Positions 26,789 to 35,994 of a stretch of 64,000 nt of DNA are shown piece by piece. Made by a program: the position numbers and the translations under genes. The stretch is taken from contig NZ_WFLJ01000020.1 of NCBI RefSeq assembly GCF_009208735.1, forward strand, positions 62,001 through 126,000, read 5' to 3'. Each line of letters starts with the position of its first letter. Within the stretch, counting starts at the first letter, position 1. This DNA is from Janthinobacterium rivuli. GTDB lineage: Bacteria; Pseudomonadota; Gammaproteobacteria; Burkholderiales; Burkholderiaceae_D. Under the pieces are notes generated by a model. That model saw only the letters and a program-made list of their open reading frames with translations, was not told where the DNA came from and did not search any database.

Positions 26789-27832
26789 CAAAGAGGCCAT
26801 GTCGATCACGAAGCGGTATCGCACATCGCTTTTCACGACGCGCTCGAACGCCTCATTGATATCCTGGATGCGGATGATCTCGATGTCGGACACGATATTG
26901 TGCTTGCCGCAGAAATCCAGCATTTCCTGGGTTTCCTTGATCGAACCGATCATGGAGCCGGACAGGCTGCGGCGCGCGCCCACCAGGCCGAAGGCGCTGA
27001 TCGGCGGCACGGCGCCGTCCGGGATGCCGACGATGACCATGCTGCCATCGACTTTCAGCAGGTTGATGTACTGGTTCCAGTCGATGGACGCGCCCACCGT
27101 GCAGATGATCAGGTCGAACGTGCCGGCCAGCTTGCTGAACGTTTCCGCGTCGTTGGTGGCGTAGTAATGCGTGGCGCCCAGGCGCAGGCCGTCTTCGCGC
27201 TTCGACAAAGTCTGGCTCAGCACCGTCACTTCGGCCCCCATGGCGTGGGCGATCTTCACGCCCATGTGGCCCAGGCCACCCATGCCCAGGATGGCGACCT
27301 GCTTGCCAGGGCCGGCCTTCCAGTGGTTCAGCGGGGAATACAGGGTGATGCCGGCGCACAGCAGCGGCGCGGCGGCGTCCAGCGGCAGGTTGTCGGGAAT
27401 CGACAGCACATAGCCTTCCTTGACGACGATGCTGTCCGAGTAGCCGCCCTGCGTGGCCGTCTTGCCGTCCGCTTCGACGCCATTGTAGGTCTGGATCAGG
27501 CCTGGCATGTACTGTTCCAGGTCCACGTTGCGCGTCTTGCAGGTGGTGCAGGAATCGACGAAGCAGCCCACGCCCACGTGGTCGCCCACCTTGAACTTGC
27601 TCACATTGGCGCCAACGGCCGTGACGACGCCGGCGATTTCATGGCCGGGCACCATGGGGAAGGCGGCGCCGCCCCATTCGTCGCGCGCCTGGTGGATGTC
27701 GGAATGGCACACACCACAGTATTTGATCGAGATGGCCACGTCGTCTGCGCGCGGGGCGCGGCGCTCGAACGTGAACGGTTGCAGTGCGGAAGTCGGGCCC
27801 AGTGCGGCGTAGCCTTTGGCGATGGTGGTCAT
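26786..27832 (-). CDS. Zinc-type NAD(P)-dependent alcohol dehydrogenase (YahK/CAD-like)
   Basis: The start at 27832 ([15 protein letters not shown]) has AGGAG upstream and gives 348 residues. Catalytic-zinc residues are present (KYCGVCHSD and VPGHEIAG). The Rossmann motif is [20 protein letters not shown]. The structural-zinc loop is altered: [16 protein letters not shown] keeps two of the four usual cysteines. The enzyme should reduce aldehydes to alcohols, probably with NADPH as in YahK relatives. It is divergent from an AraC-type regulator, the classic layout for stress-induced aldehyde reductases. It ends in a long hairpin terminator. Confidence 0.92.
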   Translation of the reverse strand: MTTIAKGYAALGPTSALQPFTFERRAPRADDVAISIKYCGVCHSDIHQARDEWGGAAFPMVPGHEIAGVVTAVGANVSKFKVGDHVGVGCFVDSCTTCKTRNVDLEQYMPGLIQTYNGVEADGKTATQGGYSDSIVVKEGYVLSIPDNLPLDAAAPLLCAGITLYSPLNHWKAGPGKQVAILGMGGLGHMGVKIAHAMGAEVTVLSQTLSKREDGLRLGATHYYATNDAETFSKLAGTFDLIICTVGASIDWNQYINLLKVDGSMVIVGIPDGAVPPISAFGLVGARRSLSGSMIGSIKETQEMLDFCGKHNIVSDIEIIRIQDINEAFERVVKSDVRYRFVIDMASL

Positions 27833-28010
27833 GAAAACTCCTGTATCTATATGTGTGTGACGAGGGGAACGCGTGCCATGCATGCGATTGCACAAGTGTG
27901 CCCGAGAAGCCCGTCCGCCGTTACCGCGATCCTGCAAGACCTTTGCACGATCCTCCAAATCTGCGTAAGATCAGCCCCTGCCCTCCCTCGCCTGACGCAT
28001 ACTGCCACCC

Positions 28011-28961
28011 ATGCCTACCCTGCTCCCGCCCCAAGACGAAATCGCCGCCCTGATCAGCCGCCACGCGCCGCGCACGGGCGACTACGCGACGGCCATCGGC
28101 CACCTCACCTTCCACCGCCAGTCGTCCGTCACGGAGTCCCTGTTCCATGCGGCGCGCCCCAGCGTGGCCATCATCGCGCAGGGGGCGAAGGACGTCACCC
28201 TGGGCACGGAAACCTTCCACTACAGCCGCATGCAGTATCTGCTGACCTCCGTCGACCTACCGGTGCAGGTGCGCGTGGTGGAGGCGAGCGTGGACAAGCC
28301 GCACCTGTGCGTGGTGCTGGGCATCGACATCGCCGACGTGGCGGCGCTGCTCGACAGCGAAAGCGCAGCTGGCACCGCGCAGCAGAAAATCCTGCCCGCC
28401 ACGCGCGGCATATCCGTCAGCGACGTGTCGCCCGAGCTGCTCGACGCCATGCTGCGCCTCGTGCGCCTGCTCGACAAACCGGAGGAAATCGCCGCACTGG
28501 CGCCCTTGATCCGCCGCGAGCTGACCTACCGCCTGCTCAATGGCCCCGTCGGCGCGCGCTTGCGCCACATGGCGCTGGCCAGCAGCCAGTCGCACCAGGT
28601 GGCGCAAGCCATCGACTGGATCAAGCGGCATTACGCGCAGCCGCTGCGCATCGAGCACCTGGCCGGCATGGCCAACATGAGCATGTCGTCGCTGCACCAC
28701 CACTTCAAGGCGATCACCGCCATGACGCCGATGCAGTACCAGAAGCTGCTGCGCCTGCAGGAAGCGCGGCGCTTGATGCTGGTCGAGCAGATCGACGCGG
28801 GCACGGCCGGCTACCGGGTCGGCTACGCCAGCGAATCGCAGTTCAGCCGCGAATACAGCCGCCAGTTCGGCCGCGCGCCCATGCGCGACGTGGGCCAGGT
28901 GCGCGCGCAGCTGAGCGGCGCCAGCGCCAGTACTGACCTGGCCTATTCCATCTTGCCGTAA
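28011..28961 (+). CDS. AraC-family regulator, divergent from alcohol dehydrogenase
   Basis: This 316-residue protein has an N-terminal AraC_N-type cupin region ([26 protein letters not shown]) and a C-terminal pair of helix-turn-helices ([43 protein letters not shown], about residues 222-264). The ending [16 protein letters not shown] is the conserved second motif. It is divergent from the dehydrogenase with a 178-base spacer, so it very likely controls that gene, as YqhC does for YqhD. Its stop lies inside the convergent 5-oxoprolinase gene, with a 19-base overlap. Confidence 0.9.
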   Translation: MPTLLPPQDEIAALISRHAPRTGDYATAIGHLTFHRQSSVTESLFHAARPSVAIIAQGAKDVTLGTETFHYSRMQYLLTSVDLPVQVRVVEASVDKPHLCVVLGIDIADVAALLDSESAAGTAQQKILPATRGISVSDVSPELLDAMLRLVRLLDKPEEIAALAPLIRRELTYRLLNGPVGARLRHMALASSQSHQVAQAIDWIKRHYAQPLRIEHLAGMANMSMSSLHHHFKAITAMTPMQYQKLLRLQEARRLMLVEQIDAGTAGYRVGYASESQFSREYSRQFGRAPMRDVGQVRAQLSGASASTDLAYSILP

Positions 28962-31900
28962 CCGCCGCCGCCCGGCGTCTCGACGACGAACACGTCGCCC
29001 GCCTGCATGTCGGTCTTGCCGATATGCGCCAGGTGTTCCAGCGTGCCGTCCGCGCGCTCGACGTAATTGCGTCCCAGCGCGCCCGCCTCGCCGCCGGCCA
29101 TGCCGAACGGCGGGTAAATCCGGTTGTTCGACAGGATGGCCGCCGTCATGGGCTCGAGGAAGCGCACCCGGCGTACGCCGCCATTGCCGCCGTGCCAGCG
29201 CCCCGCCCCGCCCGACCCTGCGCGAATGCTGTAGCTGTCCAGGCGCACGGGGAAGCGCCACTCGAGGATTTCCGGGTCCGTCAGGCGCGAATTGGTCATG
29301 TTCGTCTGCACCACGTCCGTGCCGTCGAAGCCGGGGCCGGCGCCCGAGCCGCCCGATATCGTCTCGTAGTACTGGTACTTGGCGCTGCCGAACGTGAAAT
29401 TGTTCATCGTCCCCTGCGAGGCCGCCATCGCACCCAGCGCGCCATACAGGGCGTTGGTGATGCAGGTCGAGGTTTCCACATTGCCCGAGACGACGGAGGC
29501 CGGATACTGCGGGTTGAGCATGGAACCGGGCGGGATGATCACGGTCAAGGGTTTCAAACAGCCCGCGTTCAGGGGAATCTCGTCGTCGACCAGGGTGCGG
29601 AATACGTACAGCACGGCCGCCATGCAGACGGCGGACGGCGCATTGAAATTGTTCGGCAACTGGGCGGACGTTCCGGTGAAATCGATGGTCGCGCTAAGCC
29701 CGGCCACGTCGACCCTGATCGCCACCTGGATGCGCGCGCCGTTGTCCAGGTCCAGCGCGTAGCTGCCATCCTTCAGGGTCGTGATGACCCGGCGCACGGC
29801 TTCCTCGGCGTTGTCCTGCACGTGGCCCATGTAGGCCTGCACCACAGGCAAACCGAAATGCGCGACCATCTTGCCCAATTCCTCGGCCCCCTTCTGGTTG
29901 GCCGCCACCTGGGCGCGCAGGTCGGCCAGGTTTTGCCGGGGATTGCGGGCCGGCCAGCTGGCGCCTGCCAGCAGGGCCAGGGTATCGTCTTCGCGCATCA
30001 CGCCAGTGGCGCCGTCGACCAGCTTGAAATTGTCGATCAACACGCCCTCTTCCTCGATGCGCGTGGAGTCGGGAGGCATGGAGCCGGGCGTCGTGCCGCC
30101 GATGTCCGCATGGTGGCCGCGCGAGCCGACGTAGAAGAGGATGGATTCCCCCTTCTCGTCGAAGACGGGCGAGATCACCGTCACGTCGGGCAGATGCGTG
30201 CCGCCGTGATAGGGATCGTTCAGCATGAAGACGTCGCCCGGCCGCATGGCGCCCGCATTGCGCGTCATGACGGTGCGGATGCTCTCGCCCATGGAACCCA
30301 GGTGCACGGGCATGTGCGGCGCATTGGCGATCAGCTGACCTTGCGCGTCGAAGATGGCGCAGCTGAAGTCGAGCCGCTCCTTGATGTTGACGGAATGGGC
30401 CGTATTTTGCAGGCGCAGGCCCATCTGCTCGGCGATCGACATGAACAGGTTGTTGAAGATTTCCAGCATGACGGGATCCGCATTGGTCCCCATGGCGACA
30501 CGCCCGGGCAAGGCGGCGATCCTGCGCAAAATCAAATGGCCATGCGCCGTGACGTCGGCGCGCCAGCCCGGCTCGATGACGGTGGTGGCGTTGGCGTCGC
30601 TGACGATGGCCGGGCCGTCGATGGCGTCGCCGGGACGCAGGCTGTCGGCCGCATACAGGCCGCTGTCGCGCCACGCACCGGCGCAATAGATCTGCACCGT
30701 GCGCAGCGGCGCCAGCGCGCCAGCGCGCGCCGCGTGGACCGGCGCGGCCGGCTGGGGCGCATCGGATGCGCCGATGGCTTCCACGGAAATGGCCTCGACG
30801 ATCAAGGCGCGCGTGGGCATCAGGAAGGAGAAACGCTTCTTGTAGGCCGCTTCGAACTGCGCCTGCATGCCGGCGGCCGTATTGAACAGCACGACGAGGG
30901 CCGTATCCGTGCCTTCATAGCGCAGGTGCACGCGCGATACGAGCGCGATGCGGTCCGCTGCCACGCCCTGGCGCAGCAGGTCGCCCCGCGCCAGCTCGCC
31001 CAGTTGCGCGACATCGCGCGCCAGATCCGCGCCCAGCGCCGCCTCGATGGCCTGCTCGCGCATGGCGCTCTGGTCGGCCAGGCCCATGCCGTAGGCCGAC
31101 ATCACGCCCGCCAGGCCGTGGATGAATACCGTGCGCATGCCCAGCGCATCGGCCACCAGGCAGGCGTGCTGGCCGCCCGCGCCGCCAAAGCTGGTGAGCG
31201 TGTATTCCGTGACGTCGTGACCGCGCTGCACGGAAATCTGCTTGATGGCGTTGGCCATGTTGCCCACGGCGATGGCGACATAGCCTTCGGCCACCTGTTC
31301 CGGCGTCGAGTTCACCGTGCGCGCCAATGCTTCGAACTGGGCGCGCACGGTGGCCGCGTCCAGCGCTTCATTGGCGTCGGGGCCGAAGACGCGGGGAAAG
31401 AAGTCGGGCTGCAGCTTGCCCAGCATGACGTTGCAGTCGGTGACGGCCAGCGGGCCGCCGCGCCGGTAGCTTGCGGGCCCCGGGTTGGCACCCGCGCTGT
31501 CCGGCCCCACCTTGTAGCGGGCGCCGTCGAAATGCAGGATGGAGCCGCCGCCCGCCGCCACCGTGTGGATGCTCATCATGGGCGCGCGCATGCGCACGCC
31601 GGCGATCTGCGTCTCGAATACGCGCTCGAACTCGCCCGCGTAATGCGACACGTCCGTCGAGGTGCCGCCCATGTCGAAGCCGATGACTTTATCGAAACCG
31701 GCCAGCGCGCTGGCCCGCACCATGCCGACGATGCCGCCGGCGGGGCCGGACAAAATGCTGTCCTTGCCCTGGAAGGCGCGCGCATCCGTCAAGCCGCCGT
31801 TCGACTGCATGAATTGCAGGTGCACGCCGGGCAGCTCCATCGCCAGCTGGTCGACATAGCGGCGCAGGATCGGCGACAGATAGGCGTCGACCACGGTGGT

Positions 31901-32515
31901 GTCGCCGCGCGCCACCAGTTTCATCATGGGGCTGACCTCATGCGACACGGACACCTGCGTAAAACCGGCTTCGCGCGCCAGCTGCGCCACCCGCGCCTCG
32001 TGCGCGTGATGGCGGTAGCCGTGCATCAGCACGATGGCGATGGCGCGCACGCCGCGCGCATGGGCCTGTGCCAGCGCGGCGCGCGCGGCCGCCTCGTCGA
32101 GCGGCGTCACGACGTCACCGTGGGCGCCCACCCTTTCATCGATCTCGATCACGTCGCCATACAGCAGTTCGGGCAGGATGATCTGGCGCGCGAACAGCTG
32201 CGGGCGGTTCTGGTAGGCGATGCGCAGCGCGTCGCGAAAACCGCGCGTGATGGCCAGCACGGTGGGTTCGCCCTTGCGCTCGAGCAGCGCATTGGTGGCG
32301 ACCGTCGTGCCCATCTTGATGGCGCCCACCAGTTCGACGGGCAGCGGCGCGCCTGGCGCAAGCCCCATCAGCTGGCGCATGCCGGCCAGCGCCGCGTCGC
32401 GGTACTGGCCCGGGTTCTCCGACAGCAGTTTGAAGGTGGCCAGGCTGCCGTCAGGGCGGCGCGCCACGATGTCCGTAAAGGTGCCGCCCCGGTCGATCCA
32501 GAATTGCCAGTCCAT
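28943..32515 (-). CDS. 5-oxoprolinase / hydantoinase A-B fusion
   Basis: This 1190-residue protein starts at the ATG at 32515 ([23 protein letters not shown]). The open frame extends further upstream, but that part is antisense to nnr and is not coding. The first half is HyuA-like ([31 protein letters not shown]), carrying the ATPase-type phosphate loops. The second half is HyuB-like ([34 protein letters not shown]), ending [10 protein letters not shown]. It matches eukaryote-like single-chain 5-oxoprolinases, which open pyroglutamate to glutamate with ATP. The alternative is an N-methylhydantoinase, usually encoded as two genes. It overlaps the AraC gene tail to tail. Confidence 0.93.
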   Translation of the reverse strand: MDWQFWIDRGGTFTDIVARRPDGSLATFKLLSENPGQYRDAALAGMRQLMGLAPGAPLPVELVGAIKMGTTVATNALLERKGEPTVLAITRGFRDALRIAYQNRPQLFARQIILPELLYGDVIEIDERVGAHGDVVTPLDEAAARAALAQAHARGVRAIAIVLMHGYRHHAHEARVAQLAREAGFTQVSVSHEVSPMMKLVARGDTTVVDAYLSPILRRYVDQLAMELPGVHLQFMQSNGGLTDARAFQGKDSILSGPAGGIVGMVRASALAGFDKVIGFDMGGTSTDVSHYAGEFERVFETQIAGVRMRAPMMSIHTVAAGGGSILHFDGARYKVGPDSAGANPGPASYRRGGPLAVTDCNVMLGKLQPDFFPRVFGPDANEALDAATVRAQFEALARTVNSTPEQVAEGYVAIAVGNMANAIKQISVQRGHDVTEYTLTSFGGAGGQHACLVADALGMRTVFIHGLAGVMSAYGMGLADQSAMREQAIEAALGADLARDVAQLGELARGDLLRQGVAADRIALVSRVHLRYEGTDTALVVLFNTAAGMQAQFEAAYKKRFSFLMPTRALIVEAISVEAIGASDAPQPAAPVHAARAGALAPLRTVQIYCAGAWRDSGLYAADSLRPGDAIDGPAIVSDANATTVIEPGWRADVTAHGHLILRRIAALPGRVAMGTNADPVMLEIFNNLFMSIAEQMGLRLQNTAHSVNIKERLDFSCAIFDAQGQLIANAPHMPVHLGSMGESIRTVMTRNAGAMRPGDVFMLNDPYHGGTHLPDVTVISPVFDEKGESILFYVGSRGHHADIGGTTPGSMPPDSTRIEEEGVLIDNFKLVDGATGVMREDDTLALLAGASWPARNPRQNLADLRAQVAANQKGAEELGKMVAHFGLPVVQAYMGHVQDNAEEAVRRVITTLKDGSYALDLDNGARIQVAIRVDVAGLSATIDFTGTSAQLPNNFNAPSAVCMAAVLYVFRTLVDDEIPLNAGCLKPLTVIIPPGSMLNPQYPASVVSGNVETSTCITNALYGALGAMAASQGTMNNFTFGSAKYQYYETISGGSGAGPGFDGTDVVQTNMTNSRLTDPEILEWRFPVRLDSYSIRAGSGGAGRWHGGNGGVRRVRFLEPMTAAILSNNRIYPPFGMAGGEAGALGRNYVERADGTLEHLAHIGKTDMQAGDVFVVETPGGGGYGKME

Positions 32516-32647
32516 CGTCCTGCCCCCATGCTTATGTGAGATGGCTATTGTAGCCGCCAAACAGGGGCGCGTTTCAGGCGTGCGCGCCTTGCCTTTCGTC
32601 CGCTTCGGCCTTATGTTGAAGATATGCTGACTAAGGGAATACGCTCC

Positions 32648-34192
32648 ATGAACCTGATCGACTCCGCAACACCGCTGTATGCCATCGCCGAACTGCGCGC
32701 CATCGAACAATCGGCCATGCGCGACCTGCCGCAAGGGCTGCTGATGCAGCGCGCGGGCCAGGCCGCCGCCAGTGCCGCCCTGAAGCTGCTGCACGCCCAG
32801 GAAGATGGCGACGGCGCGGGCCACCGGCGCGTACTGGTGCTGGCCGGCCCCGGCGACAACGGCGGCGACGCGCTGGAAGCGGCCGCGCACCTGGCCGGCA
32901 GCGGCACCGAGGTGCTCGTCTGGCTGGCGCCCGAGGCGCAAGCCACGTCGCCCGAGCGCGAACAGGCGCTGAGCCGCGCGCGCAACTGCAGCGCGCACTG
33001 CATGGAGGCGGCGACCAGTACGGCGTCGGCCGCGGTGGGCGCGGCGCCATGGCACCTCGTCATTGATGGCCTGTTCGGCATCGGCGCCTCGCGCCCCCTG
33101 GATGGCGAATGCCGTGACATGGCGCAGCTGGTCAACAACCTCGATTGCCCCGTGCTGGCGCTCGACGTGCCCAGCGGCCTGCACGCGGACACGGGCGCCA
33201 TCGACGGCGTCGCCATCCGCGCCACGCATACGCTCACCTTCATCGGCGACAAGCCGGGCCTGCACACGGCGAATGGCCGCGACTATGCGGGCGAGGTGGA
33301 GGTGGCAAGCCTGGCCATAGCTCCTGCCCTGCTGCCGCCCGCCAGGGCCCAGCTGGGCGGCCTGCACCTGTTCGCCCGCCAGCTGCAGCCGCGCCGGCAA
33401 AACACGCACAAGGGCAGCTACGGCAGCGTCGCCATCATCGGCGGCGCGCAGGGCATGGCCGGCGCGCCCATCCTGGCGGCCCGCACGGCACTGCACGCGG
33501 GCGCGGGTCGCGTGTATCTCGCTTTTCCCGACGCGCCGCCCGCGTTCGACAGCGGCCAGCCGGAACTGATGTGCCGGCACGCCAGGGACGTGGATTTCTC
33601 GGGCCTGCATTTTGCCGCGCTGGTGGCCGGCCCCGGCCTCGGCGACAAGGCCGGCACGGTGGAACTGCTGTTGCGGGCGTTCGAGAGCGACAGCCCGCTG
33701 TTGCTGGACGCCGATGCGCTGAACCTGATGGCAGCCGAGCCGGAACTGCAATCGGCGCTGGCCGTGCGCACGGGCGCGGGGGCGACGATTTTGACCCCGC
33801 ACCCGCTGGAAGCGGCGCGCCTGCTCGACATGACGGTGGCCGAGGTGCAGGGAGACCGCCTGGCCGCGGCGCGCCAGCTGGCGGCGCAGCTGGGCGTCAT
33901 CGTCGTCCTGAAAGGTTCCGGCACGGTGATCGCCGCGCCGGACGGCAACGTCGTCGTCAACAGCACGGGCGGCCCCGCGCTGGCCACTGCCGGCACGGGC
34001 GACGTGCTGTCCGGCCTGTGCGGCAGCCTGCTGGCGCAGGGCTGGCCGGAATGGGAAGCGGCGCTGGGCGCCGTGTGGCTGCATGGCGCGGCGGCCGACG
34101 CGCTGGTGGCGGCAGGCAGCGGCCCGATCGGACTGACGGCCGGGGAATTGATCCCGGCCATCCGCCGGTTGATCAATGCCTTGTCAGTGTAA
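32648..34192 (+). CDS. nnr: Bifunctional NAD(P)HX epimerase / ADP-dependent NAD(P)HX dehydratase
   Basis: The start at 32648 ([21 protein letters not shown]) follows AAGGGA at good spacing and gives 514 residues. An upstream ATG at 32624 is less likely. The N-terminal half is the YjeF_N epimerase ([43 protein letters not shown]). The C-terminal half is the ribokinase-like dehydratase ([33 protein letters not shown], and the catalytic Asp in [10 protein letters not shown]). Together they repair damaged hydrated NADH and NADPH. Both active sites look intact. It is divergent from the 5-oxoprolinase gene and ends before a structured repeat. Confidence 0.96.
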   Translation: MNLIDSATPLYAIAELRAIEQSAMRDLPQGLLMQRAGQAAASAALKLLHAQEDGDGAGHRRVLVLAGPGDNGGDALEAAAHLAGSGTEVLVWLAPEAQATSPEREQALSRARNCSAHCMEAATSTASAAVGAAPWHLVIDGLFGIGASRPLDGECRDMAQLVNNLDCPVLALDVPSGLHADTGAIDGVAIRATHTLTFIGDKPGLHTANGRDYAGEVEVASLAIAPALLPPARAQLGGLHLFARQLQPRRQNTHKGSYGSVAIIGGAQGMAGAPILAARTALHAGAGRVYLAFPDAPPAFDSGQPELMCRHARDVDFSGLHFAALVAGPGLGDKAGTVELLLRAFESDSPLLLDADALNLMAAEPELQSALAVRTGAGATILTPHPLEAARLLDMTVAEVQGDRLAAARQLAAQLGVIVVLKGSGTVIAAPDGNVVVNSTGGPALATAGTGDVLSGLCGSLLAQGWPEWEAALGAVWLHGAAADALVAAGSGPIGLTAGELIPAIRRLINALSV

Positions 34193-34222
34193 TAACGACG
34201 TATTACAAGGAATGTCACGACG

Positions 34223-34334
34223 CCTGACAGTACCGTAGCGAGCGTCAGTGATTTGTGGCCGAGAAGCGCAACTGTGCTCTAGCACAGTGAGCATCGCCGG
34301 CCGCAAAGCGCGACGCGCAGTAGGTAATGTCAGG
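34223..34334. repeat. Structured dispersed repeat, copy 1
   Basis: The outer stem is CCTGACA/TGTCAGG. Inside are ACCGTAGCGAGC on the left and GCGCAGTAGGT on the right, both also found in the second copy at 61590-61709. Further stems are GCGTC (34242) with GACGC (34312), TTTGTGGCCG with CGGCCGCAAA (one G-U pair), and a central ACTGTGCT/AGCACAGT hairpin. It lies between the convergent nnr and ABC ATPase genes. Confidence 0.75.
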
Positions 34335-34339
34335 TGTAT

Positions 34340-35101
34340 CTAGATCAGCCGGCCCGCCGAGATCGTAATCGTCCGCCCGCAACGCGCCGCGATCGAACTG
34401 TCGTGGGTGACGAGCACCAGGGTCGAACCGCGTTCGCGGTTCAACTCGAACATCAGCTGGATCACGGCTTCGCCGGTGGCCGCGTCCAGGCTGCCCGTCG
34501 GTTCGTCGGCGAACAGCAGCGGCGGCTGCGTGACGAAGGCGCGCGCCAGCGCCACGCGCTGCTGCTCGCCGCCGGACAGGTATTTCGGATAGTGTTTCAA
34601 TCGGCTGCCCAGGTTGACCCTGCCCAGCATCGCTTGCGCCTTTTCCTTCGCCTGCGGGTCGCCCCGCAGTTCCAGCGGCAGCATGACGTTTTCCAGCGCC
34701 GTCAGGTGAGCCAGCAGCTGGAAGGACTGGAATACGAAACCGAGCTTCTCCTTGCGGAAACCGGCGCGGCCGTCTTCGTCGAGGGCGAAGATATCGGTGC
34801 CGTCGAGGATGACCTTACCCTCGCTGGGCGTATCCAGGCCGGCCAGCAAGCCCAGTAAAGTGGACTTGCCGGAACCGGAGGCGCCGACGATGGCCAGCGT
34901 CTCGGCCGTTTGCACGGTAAAATCGACGCGATGCAGGATGGTCAGCTCACCATCGGCATCGGGTACGCGCTTGGCCAGCTGGACCACTTCGATGGCCGGC
35001 CGGGCATTTTGGCTGTTTTGACTGTTGGGTGCGGCGGGCCGCTGGGCCGCCGCGTCGGACGGGAGAAAACTGGTGGAAGTCGCTTTAGGGAATTCGGGCA
35101 T
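34340..35101 (-). CDS. ABC transporter ATP-binding protein (YbbA/LolD-like)
   Basis: This 253-residue protein has a disordered N-terminus of about 35 residues and then a complete MacB/LolD-type ATPase: Walker A GASGSGKST, Q-loop FVFQSFQLL, signature YLSGGEQQRVALARA, Walker B LLFADEPTGSLD and switch VTHDSS. It is cytoplasmic and should pair with a membrane permease of the FtsX/YbbP type. No permease gene is adjacent here. In many proteobacteria ybbA is divergent from tesA, exactly as seen here. The start codon overlaps the tesA start codon in a CATG, so one of the two starts may be misplaced. Confidence 0.9.
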   Translation of the reverse strand: MPEFPKATSTSFLPSDAAAQRPAAPNSQNSQNARPAIEVVQLAKRVPDADGELTILHRVDFTVQTAETLAIVGASGSGKSTLLGLLAGLDTPSEGKVILDGTDIFALDEDGRAGFRKEKLGFVFQSFQLLAHLTALENVMLPLELRGDPQAKEKAQAMLGRVNLGSRLKHYPKYLSGGEQQRVALARAFVTQPPLLFADEPTGSLDAATGEAVIQLMFELNRERGSTLVLVTHDSSIAARCGRTITISAGRLI

Positions 35102-35789
35102 GCTGATCTATCTTAAAAAATTTCGTGAACAAATAAGTGTCAAGGGCGATAACCGCCTGCGACGGCGCACCCTGGCCTTGCTTCCTGCGGCAGCCCTGCT
35201 CCTGGTGTCAGGCATGACGAGCGCCTATTCTGCACCAAAAACGCTGCTGGTGCTCGGCGATAGCCTGTCGGCCGAATATGGGCTGGCACGGGGCACGGGT
35301 TGGGTGGCGCTGCTGGAACAGCGGCTGGCCGCGCAGAAGAACGACACGCGCATCGTCAACGCCAGCATCAGCGGCGAGACCACCAGCGGCGGCCGCGCGC
35401 GCCTGCCCGCCCTGCTGGCGAAGCACGAGCCCGACGTCGTGCTGATCGAACTGGGCGCGAACGACGGCTTGCGCGGCTTGCCCGTGGCGGCCGCCGAAGC
35501 GAATCTGCGCGCCATGGGCGAGGCGGCCAAAAAATCGGGCGCGCAGGTGGTGCTGGTGGGCATGCGCATGCCGCCCAACTATGGCCGCGCCTATGGCGAG
35601 CAGTTTTATGGCGTGTACGGCAAGCTGGCGAAGGAATGGAAGGCGCCGCTGGTCCCCTTCATGTTCGAAGGCATCGCCGACCAGCCGCAGCTGTTCCAGG
35701 CCGACCGCATGCACCCGAACGCAAAGGCGCATCCGACCATCCTGAAAAATATCTGGCCGCAACTGGCGCCGTTGCTGAAAGCCAAGTAA
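35100..35789 (+). CDS. tesA: Arylesterase / acyl-CoA thioesterase I, GDSL family
   Basis: The 229-residue form starts at 35100 (MLIYLKKFREQ). Its hydrophobic export signal is RTLALLPAAALLLVSGMTSAYS, so the N-terminal tail is rather long. Block I is VLGDSLSAEYGL with the catalytic Ser, block III is GANDGLRG and block V is DRMHPNAKAH with the Asp-x-x-His pair. TesA is a periplasmic lysophospholipase/thioesterase of broad specificity. It faces the ABC ATPase gene, a conserved association. The absence of a gap between the two starts is odd. Confidence 0.93.
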   Translation: MLIYLKKFREQISVKGDNRLRRRTLALLPAAALLLVSGMTSAYSAPKTLLVLGDSLSAEYGLARGTGWVALLEQRLAAQKNDTRIVNASISGETTSGGRARLPALLAKHEPDVVLIELGANDGLRGLPVAAAEANLRAMGEAAKKSGAQVVLVGMRMPPNYGRAYGEQFYGVYGKLAKEWKAPLVPFMFEGIADQPQLFQADRMHPNAKAHPTILKNIWPQLAPLLKAK

Positions 35790-35836
35790 GCCGGCTCAGA
35801 AGCTCGCTCAATTTTCACCCCGTAGGCCGAACTGCC

Positions 35837-35902
35837 GGGGTCGGACCCTCAGGGGGAATACGCTCCAATGGAGCGTATTCCGATCACGAAGTGACCGACC
35901 CC
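35837..35902. repeat. Composite REP-like palindromic element
   Basis: Outer arms GGGGTCGG and CCGACCCC enclose a second perfect palindrome, GGAATACGCTCCA / TGGAGCGTATTCC around one A (35855-35881). The outer arms and their flanks resemble the element at 11162-11188. It lies between tesA and the ppiD terminator, where no gene is present. Confidence 0.75.
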
Positions 35903-35950
35903 AGTCTTGCGCCCTTGGGTTAAACAAGGTTCACAACTCGCAGACAAAAA

Positions 35951-35977
35951 AAATAGCCGCTCTAGGAGCGGCTATTT
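35951..35977. terminator. Bidirectional terminator after ppiD
   Basis: AAATAGCCGCTC pairs with GAGCGGCTATTT across a three-base loop. It is flanked by an A-run on the left and a T-run on the right. It lies just beyond the ppiD stop and can also end tesA transcripts. Confidence 0.88.
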
Positions 35978-35994
35978 TCATGCGTGCAAACTGA

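Noticed and set aside
29024-32539. Long plus-strand open frame opposite the 5-oxoprolinase gene
   Set aside because: Antisense artefact of a GC-rich gene; no recognised domains, no ribosome binding site, and the minus strand is clearly the coding one.
32516-34084. Upstream extension of the 5-oxoprolinase frame
   Set aside because: The frame stays open by chance through the antisense of nnr. The conserved N-terminus begins at 32515.
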